From CAYTRP01 sp964625145 (lineage in GTDB: Bacteria; Sumerlaeota; Sumerlaeia; SLMS01; JAHLLQ01), in the NCBI GenBank assembly GCA_964625145.1, contig CAZVAQ010000002.1, positions 1 to 64,000 of the forward strand: a stretch of DNA of 64,000 bases, in the 5' to 3' direction. A program made the translations under genes and the position numbers. The notes under the pieces are model-generated. The model was not told where the DNA came from, made no database searches, and saw only the letters and a program-made list of their open reading frames with translations. Positions within the stretch are counted from its first letter, which is position 1. Each line of letters opens with the position of its first letter. This document shows positions 9,023 to 16,241 of this stretch, one piece after another.

Positions 9023-10042
9023 TCACACCGACAACACGGCCCCAAACAACGCCTCCGGCGTGCGGCGGATCTTCTCGTACAAGGCGGTGGCGCGCTCCAG
9101 CGGCGCGCGCTCGATGATCAGTGGCGAGATCTGCACCTTCCGCTCCGCCAACAGCGTCAGGAAATACAGCATGTTCTCGCGAATGGTCCACCGCACCTGC
9201 TGGCGAGGATAGTCAAACAATCCCTGCTCGAAATGCGGATCGCCGTGTCCCGGTCCGGCACCGGCCACCACGCGCCATTGCAACTCCTTTGCGACGGCTT
9301 GCCGCGTTGGCGCTCCCAACGGAAATCCCGGTGCGATGCAAATTCGCCCGCCCGGCCTGAGCAGCAGCGATGCAAGAGCCATCGCCGTTGCTGGTGCATC
9401 CGATGTTAGCACCACCGCGTCGGCGCCTTGTCCATGTGTCAAGGCGTCCACTTCCTTGACCAATGTCGCGCGATCCAGCGTCGCCACGTGGGGGAGGCCC
9501 ACATTGCGCGCGCGAGTAAGCCGGCTCTCCGCCTCGTCCGCGAGCAAGGCTGTGATGCCCGCAGCCCTGGCCACCTGCGCCGAAACGATGCCCATCATGC
9601 CGGCACCAAAGACGAGAATGGATTCACCGAACGAGCAACCACTCTCCCGGATCATGTGAATCGCGGCGCCGCCCAATCCGGTGAAGGCGCCCTCCTCCTG
9701 GTTCACCTTCTTGGGCAACTCGACCACGAGGCTGGCTGGCACGCTGAGCTGCGTGGCATGATAGACATACGGATGCCCAAAGGCCGCCACGCGCAAACCC
9801 GTCTTCAGGTCGCGCACCTTCGGCCCCGATTCCTCCACGATGCCACTCACCATGCCGCCAATGGGCACGCCGTCCATGCCGGGCTGCAGACGGTCGGCCA
9901 CCGTGGCGATCACTCCCAGCTCCTCGGGCAACCCCAAGGCACAGTGCGAGACCCGGATCTTGACGGTATTCTCTCCCAGTGGGGGAGCGTCCAGCTCCAC
10001 CACGCGGGCTTCACCATCGCGATGCGCTATGACTGCCTTCAT
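9023..10042 (-). CDS. Medium-chain dehydrogenase/reductase (MDR), probably zinc-free
   Basis: 339 residues with an N-terminal GroES-like domain and a Rossmann domain whose nucleotide-binding loop is ILVFGAGMMGIVSAQVARAAG. It resembles alcohol/sorbitol dehydrogenase-type MDR proteins, but the usual GHE zinc-ligand motif reads GGM and the four-cysteine structural zinc lobe is absent, so it is likely a zinc-independent oxidoreductase using NAD(P). The substrate is not predictable. It starts the minus-strand operon that continues with the FG-GAP protein 46 bases later. It is divergent from the folate cyclo-ligase gene, sharing a 190-base intergenic region that also holds a structured RNA candidate. 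Confidence 0.8.
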   Translation of the reverse strand: MKAVIAHRDGEARVVELDAPPLGENTVKIRVSHCALGLPEELGVIATVADRLQPGMDGVPIGGMVSGIVEESGPKVRDLKTGLRVAAFGHPYVYHATQLSVPASLVVELPKKVNQEEGAFTGLGGAAIHMIRESGCSFGESILVFGAGMMGIVSAQVARAAGITALLADEAESRLTRARNVGLPHVATLDRATLVKEVDALTHGQGADAVVLTSDAPATAMALASLLLRPGGRICIAPGFPLGAPTRQAVAKELQWRVVAGAGPGHGDPHFEQGLFDYPRQQVRWTIRENMLYFLTLLAERKVQISPLIIERAPLERATALYEKIRRTPEALFGAVLSV

Positions 10043-10095
10043 GCGGCAACCCCGGTCGGTGTATTCTCCTCCGCTGCGGAAGACTCAGCTTGGCC

Positions 10096-10211
10096 ATGGA
10101 TGCCCGCTGCGTAGGGTGGGGGCAAGCTGTCGTTGCCGAGCCCGCCATTTGCCGGGTGCGACAGATTTCCCCACACCCCCAGCGAGTGGATCAGAATTGC
10201 CCGCAATCCAT
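10096..10211 (+). ncRNA. Candidate structured RNA (6S-like) upstream of 5-FCL gene
   Basis: A long rod-like fold can be drawn by hand. The outer helix ATGGAT 10096-10101 pairs with ATCCAT 10206-10211. Inner helices are CGCTG 10105-10109 with CAGCG 10180-10184, GGGTG+GGGG 10114-10122 with CCCC+CACCC 10169-10178, CTGTCG 10127-10132 with CGACAG 10159-10164, and CCCG 10141-10144 with CGGG 10153-10156. In many bacteria 6S RNA lies directly upstream of the 5-formyl-THF cyclo-ligase gene, as here. The exact ends are unknown and the sequence was not matched to a covariance model. It could also be a leader structure of the downstream gene or a promoter-region palindrome. Confidence 0.4.
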
Positions 10212-10232
10212 ACCATGGGGATCAATCTTGCC

Positions 10233-10853
10233 ATGACGACCGATCAGGTCAGTGCCGAAAAACATGCACTTCGCCTGCGCCTGCGGCGGGCTCGCAGCCG
10301 ATTGACCCCCGGCGACCAGCTTCTAGCCGGTCTGACCCTCCAAAGGCGCCTACTGTCACTCTCTCCCCTTCATCGCCCCGGACTCCTCGCCGGCACGTTG
10401 CCCCACCGCGGGGAGATCGATGCGCGGCCGTTCCTCGAACAATGGCTCCGGTCGGGCTATCCGCTTGCACTGCCTCGAATCGATCCGGCCAGCGGCGAGA
10501 TCGAACTCAGGCGCGTCAATGACCTGAAACAGACAGCCCCCGGATTTCGCGGCATCCTAGAGCCTGATCCCTCCACATCCGAGCAAATTTCACCCGGCGC
10601 GGTCAGTTTTCTCCTGATCCCCGGACTGGCCTTCGACCCGTTGGGTTCACGGCTCGGACAGGGAGGAGGCCACTACGATAGGTTCTTGGAGCGGCTTGGC
10701 GACGAGCCCCTACGCATTGGCATCGCCCACGATTTCCAGATTTTGCCCCGGATCCCCCATGTTCCGGGGCTTGACCACCCTATGGATTTCGTTGTGTCCC
10801 CCCACCGGGTCCTCCACTGTCGTCGGGCTTGGGGGCGATTGGCACCCTGTTAG
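10233..10853 (+). CDS. 5-formyltetrahydrofolate cyclo-ligase
   Basis: 206 residues, the usual size of the family. It has the basic N-terminal helix KHALRLRLRRARSRL, the substrate segment TLPHRGEIDARPFLE and the diagnostic nucleotide-binding motif RLGQGGGHYDRFLE near residues 140-155. The enzyme converts 5-formyl-THF to 5,10-methenyl-THF using ATP in the cytoplasm, clearing an inhibitory folate. The start chosen is the ATG at 10233, with GGGGA 11 bases upstream; an in-frame ATG at 10215 has no ribosome binding site. A structured RNA candidate precedes the gene and an ABC exporter gene follows on the same strand. Confidence 0.88.
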   Translation: MTTDQVSAEKHALRLRLRRARSRLTPGDQLLAGLTLQRRLLSLSPLHRPGLLAGTLPHRGEIDARPFLEQWLRSGYPLALPRIDPASGEIELRRVNDLKQTAPGFRGILEPDPSTSEQISPGAVSFLLIPGLAFDPLGSRLGQGGGHYDRFLERLGDEPLRIGIAHDFQILPRIPHVPGLDHPMDFVVSPHRVLHCRRAWGRLAPC

Positions 10854-10956
10854 CTTTCGTAATATGTCAGGATGGACACCTAGCGCGGCCCGGCTGTGGA
10901 CCAAAATCCCGGCCACGGCACGCGCCAACTCCACTAACCGGAAGACCCCAAAACCG

Positions 10957-11979
10957 ATGGCACCCATCATCGAGATCGAGGGCCTCCGCAAGGTCTACGT
11001 ACAGGACTTTATCGGGACCGAGCATGGCCGCCTCAAGATCCGCCTGAAAGACAGAAAACGCGTCGCTCTCCATGGACTGGACATGACGGTCGAGGAGGGC
11101 GAGATCTTCGGCCTCCTTGGTCCCAACGGCGCCGGCAAGACCACCACCATCAAGATCCTCATGGGTCTGCACTTCCAGACCGGCGGCACCGCCCGAATCA
11201 TGGGCAAGCCGCTGGGCGACAACGAAGTGAAGGCCAAGATCGGATTCCTGCCTGAGAATCCCTTCTTCTACGACTACCTCACGGGCGAGGAGTTCCTCAA
11301 CTTCTACGGCCAGCTCTATGGCATGAGCAGCGCCCAACGCAGCAAGCGCATCCCCGAGCTGCTCAAGCTGGTCGGCCTGACCAAGGCCGGGCATATTCCC
11401 CTTCGTGGTTATTCGAAGGGCATGCTCCAGCGCGCCGGCATCGCCCAGGCCCTGCTCAACGATCCCAAGCTGGTCGTCCTGGACGAGCCGCAGTCGGGCC
11501 TCGATCCATTTGGCCGCAAGGAGGTGCGCGACATCATCCTGCGCCTCAAGGAAGAGGGAAAGACCGTCATGTTCTCCAGCCACATCCTCGGTGACGCCGA
11601 GATGGTGTGCGACCGCGTGGCGATCCTGCACCTGGGGCACCGCATCGCCCTCGGGCACTTGTCGGATCTGCTGTCCACCCGCATCGAGGAATACGAAGTC
11701 GCCATGAGCAATCCCAATCCGGATCTGCTGTCCCACGCGCAGAAGTCGGCAAGCAAGGTCATCCAGAGGCAGAAGGACATCCTCGCCGTCTTCAAGGACG
11801 AAAAGGCCGCCCATGATGTCGTGTCCCGCCTCATGGCAGGGGAGGGCACGCTGCTTTCCTACACGCCTCGACGCGAGAGCCTGGAAGGCTACTTCATCCG
11901 CGAGATCGAGGGAAAGCGTGCGGCAGAGCAGGCGCAGGAAAAGTCCTCAGGGCAATCTGCCGCGAAGGGAGGTCGCTGA
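10957..11979 (+). CDS. ABC-2 type transporter, ATP-binding protein
   Basis: 340 residues. Walker A is GLLGPNGAGKTTT, the Q-loop region is IGFLPENPFFYDYLTGEEF, the signature is a variant LRGYSKGMLQR in place of LSGGQ, Walker B is LVVLDEPQSGLDP, and the H-loop is FSSHILGDAE. Such subunits power export or membrane remodelling with a two-domain integral permease. A roughly 20-residue insertion (about 16-35, HGRLKIRLKDRKRVA) before the first strand is shared with CcmA/NatA-like branches. The ATG at 10957 is preceded by GGAAG. The permease gene begins 3 bases after the stop, so the two form one operon. The cargo is unknown. Confidence 0.88.
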   Translation: MAPIIEIEGLRKVYVQDFIGTEHGRLKIRLKDRKRVALHGLDMTVEEGEIFGLLGPNGAGKTTTIKILMGLHFQTGGTARIMGKPLGDNEVKAKIGFLPENPFFYDYLTGEEFLNFYGQLYGMSSAQRSKRIPELLKLVGLTKAGHIPLRGYSKGMLQRAGIAQALLNDPKLVVLDEPQSGLDPFGRKEVRDIILRLKEEGKTVMFSSHILGDAEMVCDRVAILHLGHRIALGHLSDLLSTRIEEYEVAMSNPNPDLLSHAQKSASKVIQRQKDILAVFKDEKAAHDVVSRLMAGEGTLLSYTPRRESLEGYFIREIEGKRAAEQAQEKSSGQSAAKGGR

Positions 11980-11982
11980 AAC

Positions 11983-12972
11983 ATGAACCCCCTTTACAAG
12001 ATCTACGCGATCGCCAGCAACACCTTCAAGGAAGCGGTCCGCAACCGCGTCCTCTATGTTCTGCTCTTCTTCGCGGTATTGATCCTGGTGGGTGCCTGGG
12101 TTGCCTCCTCGCTTGCCATCTTTGGACAGGAGAAGATCGTCCGCGACCTTGGCGTCGCCGCCATCAACATCATCTCCGTCCTCATCGCCGTGTTTGTCGG
12201 CGTGGGATTGGTCTACAACGACCTGGACAAGAAGACCATCTACACCATCGTCTCAAAGCCCATCAGCCGCTGGCACTTCATCGTCGGCAAGTATTTCGGG
12301 CTCCTGCTCACCATCTGGGTGAACATCATCTTCATGACGTACATCTTCCTCGTGGTGCTGCTGCTGCGCAGCTACACCAGTGACGACTTCATGATGGCGC
12401 GGCTCTACACCGAGGGCGCGCCTCCTCCCACGGGCGGCACGATGATGATGTATTACATCAGCTCGCTGGCATCGGCCTTGGTGCAGGGCCTTGGCATCCT
12501 GTTCTCGCTGGGTACCTGGCAACCCGCCATTGCCGTCAACATGGCCGCCGAAGGGATCCTGCTCACCCAGGGGATCATAGCCGTCTCCGTCATGACGATG
12601 CTTGAGATGGCCGTCATCACCGCCTTCGCGGTGTTGTTCTCCTCGTTCTCCTCACCGACCTTGAGCGCGTTCCTCACCATCACCGCCTTCATCATCGGCC
12701 GGCTGAACGAGGACCTGTACTTCTTCGCCGACCTGATGCTGCGTCGCGCGGGCAGCCTGGAGGCGCTCTCCGGCGGACAGACCATCGCCTATTGGTTCTC
12801 CGTCGGCGCGGCGCACATCGCACCGAACCTGTCGTTCTTTGACCGGCGCGCGCAGATCGGCGACATGCAGCTCCCCTCGCTCGACCTGTACACGGTGGTG
12901 TACGGCGTGGCCTATGCGACGGCCGTGCTCATCATCGCGTCGATGATCTTCAACAAGCGCAACTTCAAGTGA
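11983..12972 (+). CDS. ABC-2 family permease (NosY-like)
   Basis: 329 residues with about six membrane segments; the first is YVLLFFAVLILVGAWVASSLA and the last is VAYATAVLIIASMIF. The soluble stretch VYNDLDKKTIYTIVSKPISRWHFIVGKYFG is typical of ABC-2 permeases of the NosY/CcmB-like type. It forms the channel for the ATPase encoded 3 bases upstream; a strong GGAGG lies in the end of that gene about 10 bases before the ATG. A membrane-anchored soluble protein follows 34 bases later, suggesting a three-part exporter of unknown substrate. Confidence 0.85.
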   Translation: MNPLYKIYAIASNTFKEAVRNRVLYVLLFFAVLILVGAWVASSLAIFGQEKIVRDLGVAAINIISVLIAVFVGVGLVYNDLDKKTIYTIVSKPISRWHFIVGKYFGLLLTIWVNIIFMTYIFLVVLLLRSYTSDDFMMARLYTEGAPPPTGGTMMMYYISSLASALVQGLGILFSLGTWQPAIAVNMAAEGILLTQGIIAVSVMTMLEMAVITAFAVLFSSFSSPTLSAFLTITAFIIGRLNEDLYFFADLMLRRAGSLEALSGGQTIAYWFSVGAAHIAPNLSFFDRRAQIGDMQLPSLDLYTVVYGVAYATAVLIIASMIFNKRNFK

Positions 12973-13006
12973 CCCGGCACCACGGCAACAACGGAGAGCC
13001 GAACGC

Positions 13007-14533
13007 ATGATCACGTTCACCAAACTGCGAAACGACCTGGTCCTGGGCGTCATCGTCGCGCTGCTGATGATATTCTGCATCATGCGCCAGGCGAACTTCT
13101 ACAAGGACTGGTGGGAGGGACCCGGGCACTATGTCCAGCGCATCGACATCCCGTCCTCCGACGTCATCCGCCTCGCCGCGTTGGGTTACGACAACCTGTA
13201 CGCGGACTTCCTCACCCTGCGCGCCGTGCAGATGTTCGGCGCCTCCTGGCGCACGCCAGAGGGCGTCGAGGACGCCACCGCTCCCATCTTCAACTACTTC
13301 GACGTGCTGACCGATCTCGACCCGCACTTCGTGCCGGTCTACGAGCTGGCAAACCTGATCATCTCCGATGACAAGGGCGACCACAAGCGCGGCCTCGAGA
13401 TCATCCGCAAGGGCATCATGCACAACCCCCGCGATTGGAAGCTGCCCTATCTGGGCATGTACACGTCCCTGTGGGGACTGGACGATCCCGACAGCGCGAG
13501 AATCTTCCTGCACTTCGCACAAAACGCGCGCGCTCCCGAGCACGTCCTGCGCATGAACGAATACATCGAGCGCCAGTCGGGCCAGTACTTCTCAGCCTTT
13601 GACATCAACATCGGCCATTTCCTGCGCTACACGCAACTCGGCATGGAAGACGAGCGCGAGATCACCATGCACAAGTTCCAGACCATCCTCGACGGTTGGT
13701 ACAAGCTGGAGCTGGCGCGCGCGGCCGAGCGCTTCCTGAATGCAACCGGAGAACATCCGCGCACCATCGAGGACCTGCTCACAGAAGAGTACATGCCCCG
13801 CTTCGAGGCCCCCGTGCCCATGCGACTCCTTCCGCTGCTGGACTACGCGAAGGAGCATGGCCTGCCCCCAACCCAGGAGTCCCAGGACTTCATCCGCGAG
13901 ACTGCCTCGCAGACCATCGTGGGCCTCCCGCCTGATCCTGCCGGCTTCTGGTATTTTGTCGAGCCCACCGCTCGTCAGAACCGTGTCGACAATCCCCGGC
14001 CCGACACCGCTTCACTGCCGGATCGATTCGACTACTTCTTCAGCATGAGCCTGGCGGCTTTTGACCTCAACCGAGTGTCCGGCGAGGCACAGGAGTTTAT
14101 CATGACCTTCATGAAGGACGAAGGTCGTCCACCAACCCACGAGGAAATGGCCCCCTTCCTCGGCGGCGATTTCTACGGTGGCCACTACGAATACTTCCCG
14201 GACTACGTCGGCGCCAGCGGCGAACCCGAGCCACGCTTTGCCTCCAGCGCAACGCTGCGCATGTACATCACCAAGGAAGATCCCCGGCTCGGCCTCATGG
14301 GCACGCTCGATGACTTCCCCCTCCGCCAAGGCGTTTTCCTCCCGGGCCTGCCGCCGTATCTGGAAACCAACCCCTCCATCTGGGACTTCCCGGAGGACGC
14401 CGAGTGGGCACTCTGCAAGGGGCTCACTGTCGGCCTGCGCTACCAGGACCAGCCCGAGTGGCTCCGGCAGCAGATCACCAACCCTGCCACCTATGTGCAC
14501 TGCGAGAACACCGTGGTCCTGCCGCCGGATTGA
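13007..14533 (+). CDS. Membrane-anchored TPR-like protein of ABC exporter operon, function unknown
   Basis: 508 residues. One N-terminal membrane anchor (LVLGVIVALLMIFCIM) is followed by a soluble domain. The start of the soluble part (AALGYDNLYADFLTLRAVQMFG) resembles a motif seen in many uncharacterised TPR-type envelope proteins; helical repeats continue to about residue 260 (LDPHFVPVYELANLI, HNPRDWKLPYLGMY). The rest is not recognised and ends with a two-cysteine, proline-rich tail. GGAG precedes the ATG. Its place 34 bases after the permease suggests an accessory subunit that contacts the exporter or its cargo on the outer side of the inner membrane. Confidence 0.7.
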   Translation: MITFTKLRNDLVLGVIVALLMIFCIMRQANFYKDWWEGPGHYVQRIDIPSSDVIRLAALGYDNLYADFLTLRAVQMFGASWRTPEGVEDATAPIFNYFDVLTDLDPHFVPVYELANLIISDDKGDHKRGLEIIRKGIMHNPRDWKLPYLGMYTSLWGLDDPDSARIFLHFAQNARAPEHVLRMNEYIERQSGQYFSAFDINIGHFLRYTQLGMEDEREITMHKFQTILDGWYKLELARAAERFLNATGEHPRTIEDLLTEEYMPRFEAPVPMRLLPLLDYAKEHGLPPTQESQDFIRETASQTIVGLPPDPAGFWYFVEPTARQNRVDNPRPDTASLPDRFDYFFSMSLAAFDLNRVSGEAQEFIMTFMKDEGRPPTHEEMAPFLGGDFYGGHYEYFPDYVGASGEPEPRFASSATLRMYITKEDPRLGLMGTLDDFPLRQGVFLPGLPPYLETNPSIWDFPEDAEWALCKGLTVGLRYQDQPEWLRQQITNPATYVHCENTVVLPPD

Positions 14534-14583
14534 TTCCACCCGGTTAATTTTCCGGCACAGGGTATTCCAAACCTTGTCTGTCT

Positions 14584-14642
14584 GGGCCCGGTCAGGATAA
14601 CGTCGGTCAATCGACGGGATCGCCGCCGGGCCCTCTCTTTTT
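14584..14642 (+). terminator. Nested hairpin with T-tract, probable terminator of ABC operon
   Basis: GGGCCCGG (14584-14591) pairs with CCGGGCCC (14626-14633). Inside it a second hairpin forms from CGTCG (14601-14605) and CGACG (14612-14616). A T-rich run follows at 14634-14642. It lies between the ABC operon and the sigma factor gene. The T-tract and stem support rho-independent termination; the long inner arm would also allow a leader function for the sigma gene. Confidence 0.6.
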
Positions 14643-14694
14643 GCCCCGCCGCCACCCGCCACTTCATCCCAACCTCTTTCAGGAAAGAGTGCCC

Positions 14695-15303
14695 GTGGCC
14701 CTGGCCGACATTCCTCCGGATCTGGTCCAGCGCTGCCAGCGTGGGGATGACGCTGCCTACGACGCACTCTTCCGCGCCATCCGTGACGACCTCTTCCGGT
14801 GGATCTTCTCTCTCGTCCGCAGCGAGGAGGACACCGAGGAGATCCTGCAGGAATGCCTGATTCGCATCTTCCGGCACCTCCCCCGGCTTCAGGACCCCAA
14901 CCGCTTCGCCGCCTGGACCTCGCGCATGGTCGTCAATCAGGTGAACACGTGGCGCGTGCGCGCCCGCAAGACACGCATGGAGGCGCTGGAGGAAGGGTGG
15001 GAAGCCCCCCGGGAGGCGCTCCCCCTGCAGGGCTCGCCCGGGCCCGGGCCCCGCGCCGTGCTGGCCCGCGAGGAAATCCTACGCGACGTCAACGAGGCCA
15101 TCAAGGAGCTCCCCCCCCGTCAGCGCACCGCTGTCATGCTCTTCGATGTGCAGGGCTGGTCCATCCGCCAGATTGCCGAGGAGCTCGATTGCTCGGAAGG
15201 GGCCGTCAAGTTCAACATCTTCCAAGGCCGCCGCAAGCTCCGAAACTTGCTCACCGCCCACATCGACGCCGATGGAAATCCGATCATTTCCGAACCGCAA
15301 TGA
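14695..15303 (+). CDS. ECF-type RNA polymerase sigma factor
   Basis: 202 residues. Region 2 spans YDALFRAIRDDLFRWIFSLVRSEEDTEEILQ with the conserved aspartate/glutamate patch and IFRHLPRLQDPNRFAAWTSRM. Region 4 is the helix-turn-helix LPPRQRTAVMLFDVQGWSIRQIAEEL ending CSEGAVKFNIFQGRRKLR. These are typical of extracytoplasmic-function sigma factors. The start GTG at 14695 is preceded by AGGA at 10 bases; a GTG at 14689 and a TTG at 14641 are also in frame. The next gene on the same strand encodes a membrane protein placed like an anti-sigma factor. Confidence 0.88.
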   Translation: MALADIPPDLVQRCQRGDDAAYDALFRAIRDDLFRWIFSLVRSEEDTEEILQECLIRIFRHLPRLQDPNRFAAWTSRMVVNQVNTWRVRARKTRMEALEEGWEAPREALPLQGSPGPGPRAVLAREEILRDVNEAIKELPPRQRTAVMLFDVQGWSIRQIAEELDCSEGAVKFNIFQGRRKLRNLLTAHIDADGNPIISEPQ

Positions 15304-15364
15304 CCGAACCTTCTCCACACGCCGCGAGTCAGCATGATCGACCTCAACGGAAGGCGCATTCAAC

Positions 15365-16222
15365 ATGACCACCCATCGCACCCCTGAAACCCTGCCGGAA
15401 GGCTGGACTCCCGAGGCTGACTCTGACCGCCAGTGGAAGGCCATCACCGCCCTGATGCGCGAGGCCGACACGCCCCGCATCCCCGGAGAGGAGCGTTGGG
15501 AGGAGATCCGTCTGGCCGCGCGCCGCGAGGCGGGCATTGCAGACGGCGCCGCCGTTGTCCCAATTGCAAGCGAGAGCCGCTCGCGCCCGAGCTACATCGC
15601 GCGTGTCATGCAGATCGCCGCGGTGGGGGTGGCCGCCTTCGCCTTGGGGTGGTTCCTCAGCCCCACCCAGTCGGCCGAGGAATCGCCGCTCATGGCCAGT
15701 GCGGGAACAAGCCAGGCAGGCACCAGCATCACCCCGGGTCTGCCCACGGATGACGACAAGCTGGTCATCACCCACGGCGACGCTCCGGGGCGCGTCACGC
15801 CAACCGTTCCGCGTGATGGAAGCGCACCCATTCCGGTTTCCGCCAATGGGAGCGTGCCGCTGGCGACGCCGCGTCATGTGGTCATTCGCGAAGGCTCGAA
15901 TCCGCCGGTCGCCGTGGGCTTGAGTGATGGCGCCGACAGCGCTGCGATCCTGCTCCCCGATTTCCTGCGCACCCTGCGTGCACAGCCGGGACAAACCATC
16001 CCGGCCGACGCGGTCCTGGATTCCATCACCAACCTCCTCGGTGAGGAAACCAACCCGGCCAACGAAGCAGCCTTGCGCTTCCTGCGTGCGGAAATTCTGC
16101 TGCTTGAAAAGTCCGACCGCGTCGCCGCGCTTGCGGAGTACGAAACAGTCCTGCGCATTACAAATGGCGAAGGCGTGATCGCCGGGAATGCACGATCACG
16201 CCTCGCCAGTCTGCGCGACTGA
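15365..16222 (+). CDS. Single-pass membrane protein after ECF sigma gene, putative anti-sigma regulator
   Basis: 285 residues. An acidic cytoplasmic segment (about 1-78, including RWEEIRLAARREAG) precedes one membrane helix (VMQIAAVGVAAFALGWFL, about 80-97), then a long low-complexity periplasmic linker and a small helical C-terminal part (ALRFLRAEILLLEKSDRVAALAEYE) that looks like one TPR-type hairpin. No zinc-binding anti-sigma motif (HxxxCxxC) is present. The role as regulator of the sigma factor is inferred only from position, 61 bases downstream on the same strand, and from topology. Confidence 0.55.
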   Translation: MTTHRTPETLPEGWTPEADSDRQWKAITALMREADTPRIPGEERWEEIRLAARREAGIADGAAVVPIASESRSRPSYIARVMQIAAVGVAAFALGWFLSPTQSAEESPLMASAGTSQAGTSITPGLPTDDDKLVITHGDAPGRVTPTVPRDGSAPIPVSANGSVPLATPRHVVIREGSNPPVAVGLSDGADSAAILLPDFLRTLRAQPGQTIPADAVLDSITNLLGEETNPANEAALRFLRAEILLLEKSDRVAALAEYETVLRITNGEGVIAGNARSRLASLRD

Positions 16223-16241
16223 AGTTGCCCGGAACAGCCGC

